Shown here in pieces: positions 50,771-58,841 of a DNA stretch of 64,000 nucleotides. Numbering within the stretch: position 1 is the first letter of the stretch; each line of letters opens with the position of its first letter. Location: the NCBI GenBank assembly GCA_963818205.1, contig CAWFRG010000004.1:256826-320825 (forward strand). Direction: 5' to 3'. The DNA comes from CAVVYV01 sp963818205. GTDB taxonomy: Bacteria; Actinomycetota; Thermoleophilia; Solirubrobacterales; 70-9. Below the pieces are notes generated by a model. The model was given only the letters and a program-made list of their open reading frames with translations, made no database searches and was not told where the DNA came from. The position numbers and the translations under genes were made by a program.

Positions 50771-52564
50771 CTAGCTCCCCCCGCCTCCCCCGCGCAGGGA
50801 CAGTCCGAGATCGCGTAGCTGGCGCTCGTCAACCGGCGCCGGGGCGCCGGTCAGCGGGTCGCCGCCGGAAGCGGTCTTTGGGAAGGCGATCACGTCGCGG
50901 ATCGAGTCCGAGCCGTGGAGGAGGGCGACGATCCGGTCGAGCCCGTAGGCGATCCCGCCATGCGGCGGCGCGCCGTAGCGAAACGCCTCGAGCAGGAAGC
51001 CGAAGCGCTCCTCGGCCTGCTGTTGATCGATGCCGATCGCCGCGAACACCGTGCGCTGAAGGTCCGGATCGTTGATGCGGATGGAGCCTCCGCCGATTTC
51101 CCAACCGTTCCAGACAACATCGTATGCCTTGGCCCGGGCGGCTCCTGGGTGATCGGGGTCAAAGTCGCCATCTGGCGCCGTAAAGGGATGGTTTTGCGGG
51201 TCCCAGCGCTCCTCCTCGGCGTTCCAGCCGAACAGCGGCCAGTCGACGATCCAGACGAGCTCGTGGGCGCCGGGCTCGATCAGCTCCCAGCGCGACCCCA
51301 GCCGCCGGCGCAGCTCCCCGAGGACCTCGGCCGAGATCGGCGGCTGGTCGGCCACCAGGAGGAGCACATCTCCCTCGCTCGCGGAGAGCGCCTCGTTGGC
51401 GGCGGTCGTCTCCTGCTCCGAGAGGAACTTGGCGACCGGCGAGCGCCAGCCATCCGCCTCGACCACCGCCCAGACAAGGCCCTTGGCGCCGAGCTCGGTC
51501 GCCTCGTCGACCAGCCCGTCGAGCTCGGCCCGGGAGAGCTCCCGCCGCCCGCCGTTGAGGCCGCGGACGACGGCGCCGCCCTCGATCGCTCCCCGAAAGG
51601 CCTTGAACTCCGACTCGCGGAAGACGTCCGTGAGCAACTGAAGCTCGAGCCCGAAGCGAAGGTCGGGCTTGTCGGTGCCGTAGCGGTCGATCGCCTCGTC
51701 GTAGCCGAGCCGGCGCATCGGCAGCTCCACCTCGACCCCCGAGGCCCCGAGGACGTGGGCGAGCATGCGCTGGTTGACCTCGATCACGTCCTCGGTGTCG
51801 ACGAACGACAGCTCGATGTCGAGCTGGGTGAAGTCGGGCTGGCGGTCGGCGCGCAGGTCCTCGTCGCGAAAGCAGCGGGCGATCTGGAAGTAGCGCTCGA
51901 AGCCACCGATCATCAGCAGCTGCTTGAACAGCTGCGGCGACTGGGGCAGGGCGTAGAAAGACCCCCGCTGGAGGCGGCTCGGGACGAGGAAGTCGCGCGC
52001 TCCCTCGGGGGTCGAGCGGGTGAGTATCGGCGTCTCGATCTCGACGAAGCCCTCGCCGGCGAGGAACTCGCGCATCGCCACGGTGACCCGGTGGCGGAGC
52101 TCGAGCGCCTCGCGCATCCGGTCGCGGCGGAGGTCGAGGTAGCGGTACTTGAGCCGGAGCTCCTCCGAGACCTCGCCCGAGAAGGACTCGATCTCGAAGG
52201 GCGGGGTCTCGGCGTCGGCGAGCAGCTCCGCCTCGGTCACCCGGATCTCGACCTCACCGGTTGGGAGCTTCGGGTTGACCGTCTCCGGGGAGCGCTTCAC
52301 CACCCCGCCGGCGGCGCTCAGCACGTCCTCGGCGCGGAGCTTGTGGCCGAGCTCGAACGCCCCGCCGGCCTCGTCGGGGTTGAAGACCAGCTGGACGAGG
52401 CCGGTGCGGTCGCGGAGGTCGATGAAGATCAGGCCGCCGTGGTCACGGCGGCGGTGAACCCAGCCCGCCACCCGGGCCTCCGACCCGACCCGGTCGGGGA
52501 GGACCTGGCCGCACCAGGCGTCGCGATACGCATTCGGCCGCAGGGCTGGAAACCCGTCGCTCAT
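50771..52564 (-). CDS. aspS: Aspartyl-tRNA synthetase
   Basis: Charges tRNA-Asp (and perhaps tRNA-Asn where GatCAB operates). The 597-residue bacterial type has an OB-fold anticodon domain (VAGWVHRRRDHGGLIFIDLR), class II motif 2 YFQIARCFRDEDLRADRQPD with FTQLDIELSF, the GAD insertion domain in the middle, and motif 3 GIAYGLDRIVALL near the C-terminus. The C-terminal tail is Gly-rich (RGGGGGS). Intact frame. hisS lies just upstream (16 bp), the common hisS-aspS pairing. Confidence 0.95.
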   Translation of the reverse strand: MSDGFPALRPNAYRDAWCGQVLPDRVGSEARVAGWVHRRRDHGGLIFIDLRDRTGLVQLVFNPDEAGGAFELGHKLRAEDVLSAAGGVVKRSPETVNPKLPTGEVEIRVTEAELLADAETPPFEIESFSGEVSEELRLKYRYLDLRRDRMREALELRHRVTVAMREFLAGEGFVEIETPILTRSTPEGARDFLVPSRLQRGSFYALPQSPQLFKQLLMIGGFERYFQIARCFRDEDLRADRQPDFTQLDIELSFVDTEDVIEVNQRMLAHVLGASGVEVELPMRRLGYDEAIDRYGTDKPDLRFGLELQLLTDVFRESEFKAFRGAIEGGAVVRGLNGGRRELSRAELDGLVDEATELGAKGLVWAVVEADGWRSPVAKFLSEQETTAANEALSASEGDVLLLVADQPPISAEVLGELRRRLGSRWELIEPGAHELVWIVDWPLFGWNAEEERWDPQNHPFTAPDGDFDPDHPGAARAKAYDVVWNGWEIGGGSIRINDPDLQRTVFAAIGIDQQQAEERFGFLLEAFRYGAPPHGGIAYGLDRIVALLHGSDSIRDVIAFPKTASGGDPLTGAPAPVDERQLRDLGLSLRGGGGGS

Positions 52565-52579
52565 CGCGACGGGAGTGTG

Positions 52580-53833
52580 TCATTCGTTATCAGAAGCGAT
52601 CTCCTCGGCGAGGCGGCCGGGATCGATCTCCCGCTGCTCGCCCGAGCGCATGTCGCGGAGGACCGGCGACCCGGCGCCCTCGAGGATCAGCGCGTAGCGG
52701 GCCCCGGAGCGGTCGGCCTGCTTCATCTGGCCCTTGATCGCCCGCCCGCCGAGGTCGAGGTCCGCCGCGAGCCCCGCCCGGCGAAGCTCGGTGGCCAGAG
52801 CGAGGGCGCGCTCGCGCGAGCCGTCGTCGGCGACGATGAAGACCTGGCTCGGGCTCCTCGCTCCCTCCTCACCGAGCGCGAGGGCGATCCGCTCGACCCC
52901 GAGCCGCCCAGCCCGCGGCGGGGGTCGGCGGCCCGCCGAGCTGCTCGATCAGCCCGTCGTAGCGGCCGCCGCCGCCGAGCGCCGGACTGGGCGCCGAGGC
53001 GGTCGCACTCGAACTCGAAGACGGTGCGGGTGTAGTAGTCGAGGCCCCGGACCAGGGTCGGGTCGAGGTCGTAGGCGACCCCGTTCCGGTCGAGCAGCGC
53101 GCCGCACCGCCGCCGAAGTGCTCGGCGTCGTCGGCGTCGAGGCGGTCGAGCATCGTCGGCGCCTCCTCCATCACCTTTCGGGTGCCCTCGTGGTCGGCGT
53201 CGAAGGCGCGCAGCGGGTTGGCGTCGATCCGCTCGCGCACCTCCTTGGAGAGATCGCCTTCGTGCGAGCGGAGGTAGCTCGCGGAGCTCCTCCAGGTAGG
53301 CGGCCCGCGACTGGCCGGTCGAGCCGAGGCTGCCGAGCCGCAGCCGCACCCCCTCCACCCCGAGCTCGGCGAGCAGGTCGTGGAGGAGCACGATCAGCTC
53401 GGCATCGACGAGCGGCGAGTCGGAACCGATCGCCTCGGCGTCCACCTGGCTGAACTGGCGGTAGCGGCCGGCCTGCGGGCGCTCGTGGCGGAAGAACGGG
53501 CCCGAGGCACCAGAGCTTCACCGGCTGCGCCAGCTTGTGCATGCCGTGCTCGAGGTAGGCGCGGCAGATCGGCGCGGTCGCCCTCGGGGCGGAGGGTGAG
53601 GCTCCGGCCGCCCTGGTCCTCGAAGCTGAACATCTGCTTCTGGACGATGTCGGTGGACTGGCCGACGCCCCGGGCGAACAGCTCGGTGTCCTCGAAGGCG
53701 GGCGTCTCGATCCGGCCGTAGCCGGCGCGCCTCAAGCATCTCGCTGGCGGTGTCCTCGATCCGCCTGCCGGACCGGCTGCTGGTCGGGGAGGACGTCGAA
53801 GGTGCCGCGCGGAGCCTTGAATCTCTCGGCCAT
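52580..53833 (-). CDS. hisS: Histidyl-tRNA synthetase, frame broken many times
   Basis: ATG 53833 gives MAERFKAPRGTFDVLPDQQP, the standard HisRS start. Later pieces in varying frames are IETPAFEDTELFARGVGQST, MFSFEDQGGRSLTLRPEG (motif 2 region), GLDYYTRTVFEFECDRLGAQ (histidine-binding), and a C-terminal anticodon domain to RSGEQREIDPGRLAEEIASD and the stop at 52580. At least six indels are needed to read it through, the densest in the window. Length (about 418 codons) is right and hisS is essential, so base-calling or assembly error is the likely cause. Confidence 0.85.
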
Positions 53834-53846
53834 GGCGGCGACCTTA
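53834..53846 (-). promoter_or_regulatory. Leaderless-type -10 box for hisS-aspS
   Basis: On the minus strand TAAGGT, 7 nt, ATG. Probably drives hisS, aspS and perhaps the GH3 gene. Confidence 0.45.
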
Positions 53847-53906
53847 GCCGCCGACTCGGTTAGCCGTCATCAGATCGCGGCCACAGGCGGCCGCCCAACG
53901 AAGTCG

Positions 53907-54584
53907 CTACGGGCTTCGCCCTTCGCTCCGAGATGGGGCGGCCTGGTGGCCGCTCAGCTCGGCCAGGAACGGGTTCGAGGCGCGCTCGGCGCCGAGGGTG
54001 GTGATCCCCATATGGCCGGGGTAGACCGTGGTCTCCGGCGGGTGGCCCTCGACCAGGGTGCGGATCGAGGAGAGCAACGTCCCCCAGTCGCCGCCTGGGA
54101 GGTCGGTGCGGCCGACCGAGCCCTGGAAGAGGACGTCGCCGGAGAAGAGCGCCTGCTCGGCGGGGATCGAGAAGGTGACGTGCCCGGGGCTGTGGCCGGG
54201 AGTGAAGATGACGTCGATCTCGAACCCCGCCAGCTCCAGCTTCTCGCCCCCGGCGACGGTGTGGTCGGCGTCGTAGCTCTCGAACGGCCCGAACCCCGGC
54301 CAGGGCACGAACGAGTTGATGTCGGCGAGCACCGGGACCTCGATCTCCGGGCACCACACCGGCGCTCCGGTGGCTGCGGCGACCGGGGCGACCGCCCCGA
54401 TGTGGTCGAAGTGGGTGTGGGTGAGGAGGATCCCGTCGACCGAGACCCCCAGCTCGTCGACCAGCTTCAGGATCCGCGGGGCCTCCTCACCGGGATCGAC
54501 GATCAGCGCTCGCTCGGAGCCCTCGGCGCGAAACAGGAAGCAGTTCTCGCCGACCGGTCCGACGGTGAGCATGCGGACGTCCAT
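53907..54584 (-). CDS. MBL-fold metallo-hydrolase, glyoxalase II-like
   Basis: A 225-residue dizinc hydrolase: MLTVGPVGENCFLFRAEGSE, ALIVDPGEEAPRIL, the zinc motif ILLTHTHFDHIGAVAPVA, further ligands in FTPGHSPGHVTFSI (His), LFSGDVLFQGSVGRTDLPGG (Asp) and TTVYPGHMGITTLGAE (His). All metal ligands for the hydroxyacylglutathione hydrolase-like group are present. The genome context gives no substrate. It is downstream of the small basic membrane gene with 3 bp spacing, and upstream of hisS on the same strand. Confidence 0.9.
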   Translation of the reverse strand: MDVRMLTVGPVGENCFLFRAEGSERALIVDPGEEAPRILKLVDELGVSVDGILLTHTHFDHIGAVAPVAAATGAPVWCPEIEVPVLADINSFVPWPGFGPFESYDADHTVAGGEKLELAGFEIDVIFTPGHSPGHVTFSIPAEQALFSGDVLFQGSVGRTDLPGGDWGTLLSSIRTLVEGHPPETTVYPGHMGITTLGAERASNPFLAELSGHQAAPSRSEGRSP

Positions 54585-54587
54585 CGG

Positions 54588-54980
54588 CTACTCCCCCGCC
54601 TTGCGCTCAGCGCGCTCCAGCCGCTCCTTCTCCTCCTGGCGCTGGCGCCGCTGGTAGAAGAAGCGATCGACGAAGAAGCTCATCGGCACGTAGAAGCCGA
54701 GCATCAGCACGGCGATCCCCGCCGAGGGGAGCGGCGGCCGCCCGAAGGCGAGCACCAGGAGGGCGAAGAAGAGGGCGCCGGCGATCAGCGACTTCTGTAT
54801 CGCCGACCGCCAGGTGGGCGGCCCGGCCTGCCGGGTGCCGGGCTTCTTTCGGCTGCGCTGGCCGGCGCGGGCCTTGGCCTCGGCGCGGCTGCGCGGGCGC
54901 CCACGCGTGGGGCGCCGATCGATCCGCCCGCTCTGGGTGCCGCGATGCTTGCGGCGCCGCCTTCGCCTCGTCTGAGCCAT
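54588..54980 (-). CDS. Small basic membrane protein
   Basis: A 130-residue protein. Its N-terminal 55 residues are extremely basic (MAQTRRRRRRKHRGTQSGRI, RSRAEAKARAGQRSRKKPGT). Two TM helices follow (IAGALFFALLVLAFG, AGIAVLMLGFYVPMSFFVDR), and a charged coiled C-terminus (QRRQRQEEKERLERAERKAG) ends it. The basic region suggests interaction with nucleic acid or acidic phospholipid at the inner membrane face; no family is recognised. Co-transcribed with the MBL gene. Confidence 0.65.
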   Translation of the reverse strand: MAQTRRRRRRKHRGTQSGRIDRRPTRGRPRSRAEAKARAGQRSRKKPGTRQAGPPTWRSAIQKSLIAGALFFALLVLAFGRPPLPSAGIAVLMLGFYVPMSFFVDRFFYQRRQRQEEKERLERAERKAGE

Positions 54981-55014
54981 CGCTCGGAATCTACCGGGCC
55001 GGCGCCGTTTGGCC

Positions 55015-55916
55015 CTAGCCCTCGACCCGCTCGAGCGCCCGCTCGAGGATCTGCTCGTCGGGGTTGAAGCCGCGGATCGGCGGCTCGTCCGGGTAGCCGT
55101 CGAGCGCCTCCTCGGGCGCCAGCCCGACCAGCTCGGCCTCCACCGGCTTGGCGCCGTGGGAGCTTGCCAGCCGGCCGATCTCGGCGACCACCTTCGCCAG
55201 CGGCACCGCTCGCGGGTCGTGGATGTTGACCGAGACCTGAGCACGCTCGCCCTCCCGCGGCAGCCCCAGGGCCCTAACCCCCGGCAGCCCACCGCCCTCC
55301 TCGCGCAGCCCCGCAGCCACCGCGCGGGCGATCTCGGGATTGGGGGTGTCGAGCTCGACGTTGAAGGCGACCAGCGGCTCCCGGGCGGTGACCAGGGTGG
55401 CCCCGGCGCTCGGGTGGGGCTCGGACGGGCCGAGATCGGGCTTCAGCTCTCCCGACTTCATCCGGCGCGCCAGCTCCGCCGGGCCGCCGCGCCGGAAGAA
55501 GGCCCGCTCCCGGCGCTCCGGGCTCGACGCCATCTCGCCGTAGAGGAAGACGGGGATGCCGAGCGCCGCGATCCCCTCGGCGGTGGCCCGGGCCGCCGCG
55601 AGGGCGTCGTCGCTGCTGGTCGTCCTCGACCCAGACGGCGGGGGCGACGTCGAGGGCGCCGCAATGCGGGTGAAGCGCCCTGGTGACCGCGCAGGTCGAT
55701 CAGGTCGATGGCCTGCGCGGCTCCGGCAACCATCGCCTCGGCGAGCATCCCAGGTTCCGCGGCGAGGGTGTAGACGCTGCGATGGTGCTGGGCGTCGAAG
55801 TGGACGTCGAGGACGATCGCGTGGGCGGCGAGGGTGGCCTCCAGGGCATCGCACACCCGCTCGCTCCGGCCCTCGGAGAAGTTGGGGACGCCGACAAGCA
55901 TGCGCCGGGCACTCAC
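55015..55916 (-). CDS. Glutamate formiminotransferase-like protein, frame broken once
   Basis: Matches the formiminotransferase domain of FTCD: MLVGVPNFSEGRSERVCDAL, DVHFDAQHHRSVYTLAAEPG, QAIDLIDLRGHQGA, then after an indel near 55665 DALAAARATAEGIAALGIPV, FLYGEMASSPERRERAFFRR, LVAFNVELDTPNPEIARAVA and VSVNIHDPRAVPLAKVVAEI. It would transfer the formimino group to tetrahydrofolate or act in related C1 chemistry. Full length for a stand-alone N-terminal plus central domain. GTG 55916 overlaps the M29 peptidase stop (GTGA). Confidence 0.83.
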
Positions 55917-56863
55917 GGGACGAGAAGCCCGCCGTCGCGGACGATCGCCTCGCCGTCCAACTCCACGGTCGGCTTGATCACGACGCAGTCGAGGTGGACG
56001 GGCACCTGGACGGTGCCGCCGATCCCCGCCGAGGCGCCGAAGGCGACGTGGGCGCTGCCGAGGATCTTCTCGTCCTCCAGGATCTCGCCGGTCAGCGTCG
56101 CCTTCTCGTTGGTGCCGATTCCGAGCTCCGCGACGTTGGTGGCGTCATCGCCGTACTCGGTGAGCAGCTCCATGAAGGCCATCCCCTGGCCGCCGCGGGC
56201 GGAGGTCAGGTGGCCGCCCTCGACGACCAGCTCCACCGGCTCGGCGGCGAGGCCGATCCCGGCGAGGGAGCCGTCGACGACCAGGGTGCCCTGGCCGCCG
56301 ACCGGGGAGATGAACCCCTCGCCGCAGGGCAGGTTGCCGAAGGCGCCGGGCTCGGTGAGCTCGCCGGCGTCGGGGATCGCCTTGCGGCCGGAGAGCTCGA
56401 GGGTGAGGTCGGTGCCGTTCGCAGTCGGTGAGATGGGCCTCGGAGGCGGCGTCGAGCGCCTCGGCGACCGCGCGGCCCTTGCGACGGAGGCCCTCCATGT
56501 CGGCGCTCATCACCCGCGCCAGCATCTCCTCGGTCACCCCGGGCAGGGTGGCAACCCGGGCGCCCGCTTCGGTGGCACGCTTGCGGGCGGCGGTGTGGGA
56601 GAGGGACTGCACGGTCGGGAGCGAGGATGACATCGGCCGCCGCCATCGCCTCGGTGACCGTGCCGGGCGGCTCGGCGCCGTGCGCGGCACGCTCGGAGAT
56701 CACCGTCAGCACCGCGTCGCCACCGGCGTCGGCGGCCTCCGCCCTGAGCGCCTCGCCGATCCGCTGGGTGGCGGGGTTGCAGACCACCAGCACCTCCTCG
56801 CCCTCCCGGACGCCGAGGCAGTCGCGCACCACCGCCCGCACAGCCTTGCTCGAGCTCGCTCAT
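55913..56863 (-). CDS. M29-type leucyl aminopeptidase, frame broken about three times
   Basis: Thermophilic-aminopeptidase-like (aminopeptidase T) family. Starts MSELEQ at 56863, then (shift near 56845) VRDCLGVREGEEVLVVCNPA, EALRAEAADAGGDAVLTVIS, then in another frame VQSLSHTAARKRATEAGARV and LPGVTEEMLARVMSADMEGL. A final frame (from about 56430) gives GTDLTLELSGRKAIPDAGEL, PCGEGFISPVGGQGTLVVDG and AELGIGTNEKATLTGEILED with VHLDCVVIKPTVELDG. Metal-ligand Glu/His in the C-terminal half are present. Confidence 0.8.
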
Positions 56864-56932
56864 CCCGCCAGCCTATTGACGGACGTCACGTCGCGGATCG
56901 CCGGAAACCCGCCGCTACGATTTGACGCCCCC

Positions 56933-57005
56933 GCCGGGGTAGCTCAGTGGTTAGAGCAGCGGAATCATAATCCGCGTGTCGGGGGTTCGAGTCCCTCCTC
57001 CGGCA
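56933..57005 (+). tRNA. tRNA with anticodon CAT (Met, or Ile2)
   Basis: A 73-nt cloverleaf: acceptor GCCGGGG pairs with CTCCGGC, D-arm GCTC/GAGC, anticodon stem GCGGA/TCCGC with loop ATCATAA (anticodon CAT at 56966-56968), T-arm GGGGG-TTCGAGT-CCCTC, discriminator A. CCA is not encoded. Elongator Met is most likely, because the initiator's C1-A72 type mismatch is absent (G1-C72 here); tRNA-Ile with lysidine-modified C34 cannot be excluded. Confidence 0.93.
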
Positions 57006-57011
57006 CTCACG

Positions 57012-57036
57012 AAAGCCCCGCTACGGCGGGGTTTGT
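57012..57036 (+). terminator. Terminator downstream of the tRNA
   Basis: AAAGCCCCGC, loop TAC, GGCGGGGTTTGTTTG: a GC stem followed by a T-rich run, 7 nt after the tRNA. Classical Rho-independent form. Confidence 0.75.
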
Positions 57037-57130
57037 TTGGGTTGAATCCCTAATCCCCTTCGAGTTGGGTGGTGAGGCAACTGCGGTTTCGCGATGCAGG
57101 TGAACGACCGCAAGCAGCGTAAGTGGTCGC

Positions 57131-57625
57131 ATGGCCGTCGTGCAGCCTCCTGACCAGCTGGAAGAGCTGGAGCACGTGGACGAGATACTGCTGCAAGAGC
57201 TGCGGCGCATGGACGAGCTGCTGCTGGAGGAGCTGGAGCGCGTAGACGAGATGCTCCTGCGGATTGTGGCCGCAATCGACCAGTTGCCGGTGCGAATCGC
57301 CTCGACCATTAGGCGGAAGCAGCTCGGGTCTGTGTCAGGCAATGGGACGAGAGCAGCCGAACCAGCGCGGAGCCGGGCGTCCACTCGACCGTTCGACCCC
57401 TATGGGGAAGACGAGGCCGAGGGGCTCTCCGGCGATAAGGTCGAGGTCGAGGCGGCGGAGGACAAGGAGTCAGCGGCGAGGCAGGTGGCCAGGAAGGTGC
57501 AGAGCTGGGTAGCAGCCTATGGCCCAGACCGGGAGGCGCTCAGATTCGCGACCCTCTCGCTGGCGGTTGCCTGCCTTGCTACCGCCATCGCTGTGGTCGC
57601 CTTGATCGTTGCTGTCTTGCACTAG
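57131..57625 (+). CDS. Hendecad coiled-coil, tail-anchored protein
   Basis: A 164-residue protein that starts MAVVQPPDQLEELE, followed by three 11-residue repeats: HVDEILLQELR, RMDELLLEELE, RVDEMLLRIVA. A variable linker is rich in Arg/Ser then Glu (DKVEVEAAEDKESAARQVAR), and a single C-terminal TM helix (LAVACLATAIAVVALIVAVL) ends with His. Topology: cytoplasmic oligomerising coil with a membrane tail. No family recognised. It is the first gene after the tRNA and terminator, at the start of the accessory stretch. No clear ribosome binding site. Confidence 0.6.
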   Translation: MAVVQPPDQLEELEHVDEILLQELRRMDELLLEELERVDEMLLRIVAAIDQLPVRIASTIRRKQLGSVSGNGTRAAEPARSRASTRPFDPYGEDEAEGLSGDKVEVEAAEDKESAARQVARKVQSWVAAYGPDREALRFATLSLAVACLATAIAVVALIVAVLH

Positions 57626-57673
57626 TCCGGGAGATTGGCTTAGCCCTCATGACTGGGGGGATCGTCCAGGGTG

Positions 57674-57708
57674 ATCGCCTACTCCCGCAGCCCGGCGGCT
57701 TCGAGGGC
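57674..57708 (-). pseudogene. SnoaL-type 3'-end fragment (35-bp copy)
   Basis: Encodes KALEAAGLRE and stop on the minus strand. Identical over 35 bp to 17958-17992 and over the 30-bp core to 15125-15154. No SnoaL body is upstream of it. Confidence 0.55.
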
Positions 57709-57784
57709 TTTAGGGTGCCTTCTCCTCGCAATGACGATCGAGAGTGACCACACGTTTGTCTCGGCGCGGCTGGTTCTTGGCGAG

Positions 57785-58420
57785 CTAGACAGCGTTGGAG
57801 ATCAACTGCTTGGCCCGCCTTAGCGCTTCGAGGATCTGTGATCGAACCCCGGGTCGAGTGTTGACACTCATAGGCGAGGGGTGCGGCGCTTCGATCGCCG
57901 GCAGGTTGAGACCGAGTTCGCGCCAAGCCTTGGCTGCTGACTTGCCGAGCAGGACGACCACTTCGAGCTTCGGCAACACGCTGATTAACTCGCTTGTCGC
58001 TTCAGCCGCCTCTTGCCAGTCAGCCCGAGTGGGCGCCCGGATCTGAGTTCCATCACCGAGATACCAAGGAACGACGTTCCAGGCTGCCATGTCGCTGTGG
58101 CGATCAATGCTGGCCTCCTTATAGAGCTGCCACATGTTGGCCGCCGTCTGGTCGTTGTTATCCGCCGAAACGAACCCTGAACCCCGACCGAGCACTGCCC
58201 CAGGTCCTGGCGCTTCGAGCAGGAAGAGAATCCTGGCCTCGGTTCCTGCCTCGGTCGGATCGAAGTAAGGGACGGCAGCTCCGGGATGAGCGGCTCGCAG
58301 CCTCTCGACGTATTCGGTCAGGGGTCGAATGCGCTTGGTGCGCAGAAGTGAGAGCTTGCGCTCGATCTCGGCTGGCTCGCGGTTGGCTCGTGGATGGTCA
58401 CGCCGGGCCAGATCATCCAT
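57785..58420 (-). CDS. Uracil-DNA glycosylase superfamily protein
   Basis: A 211-residue protein. UDG-fold features: motif 1-like ILFLLEAPGPGAVLGRGSGF (variant of GExPG), AAWNVVPWYLGDGTQIRAPT (the NxVPW strand), LEVVVLLGKSAAKAWREL (the VVLLGxxAAxA strand), and APHPSPMSVNTRPG, the HPSP motif 2. It therefore probably removes uracil or a related base, or is an inactive relative. Its sequence is far from the Ung type. Start ATG 58420 with TAGGCT 7 nt upstream. Located in the accessory region after the tRNA. Confidence 0.75.
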   Translation of the reverse strand: MDDLARRDHPRANREPAEIERKLSLLRTKRIRPLTEYVERLRAAHPGAAVPYFDPTEAGTEARILFLLEAPGPGAVLGRGSGFVSADNNDQTAANMWQLYKEASIDRHSDMAAWNVVPWYLGDGTQIRAPTRADWQEAAEATSELISVLPKLEVVVLLGKSAAKAWRELGLNLPAIEAPHPSPMSVNTRPGVRSQILEALRRAKQLISNAV

Positions 58421-58433
58421 GGCGCAGAGCCTA
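58421..58433 (-). promoter_or_regulatory. Leaderless-type -10 box for the UDG gene
   Basis: On the minus strand TAGGCT, 7 nt, ATG. Confidence 0.45.
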
Positions 58434-58492
58434 GGACCGCTGGGAGATTGCGTTGTCTAACCAAGCCCGGATCAAGCGATAGCTTCGCCGGC

Positions 58493-58840
58493 ATGGCTCA
58501 TCAGAGCGACTCACCAACTCAGCGTGAGGTCGAGGAACCTGATCATTACTGGGCTCTCCTGCGAGGCTCGGTGACGAGCTGGAGAAACGCATGCTTGGAT
58601 TGCCCGGCGGCGCCCGAACGGAGTGGCGCTTTCCATGGAAAAGCGGATAGCTGCTTCTCGTCCAAAGCAGCCCCTTTTCAGTTGATGACCGGCGGTTGCC
58701 TTTGCAGCTGCATTCACGCGAAAGGGGCACTGTGCGGGGTCGGCTTCGTCAGCTCCGCCGGCCGCGCGAATCAGTGGCGGCAGAGCGTGTTCACCGGCGC
58801 ACGCCCGCGAGACTCCACACGGGTGGGCCGAGCGTGCTGA
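58493..58840 (+). CDS. Hypothetical protein, weak
   Basis: A possible 115-residue product beginning MAHQSDSPTQREVEEPDHYW, with several Cys (ACLDCPAAP, GGCLCSCIHAKGALCG). No ribosome binding site and no recognised family. It is convergent with the cyclase gene, ending 2 bp before it. Its GC content is lower than the neighbours' and codon choice is not convincing; it may not be a gene. Confidence 0.25.
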   Translation: MAHQSDSPTQREVEEPDHYWALLRGSVTSWRNACLDCPAAPERSGAFHGKADSCFSSKAAPFQLMTGGCLCSCIHAKGALCGVGFVSSAGRANQWRQSVFTGARPRDSTRVGRAC

Positions 58841-58841
58841 G

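Noticed and set aside
56933..57005. Initiator tRNA-fMet
   Set aside because: The first acceptor pair is a G-C Watson-Crick pair, whereas bacterial initiators have an unpaired C-A at 1-72.
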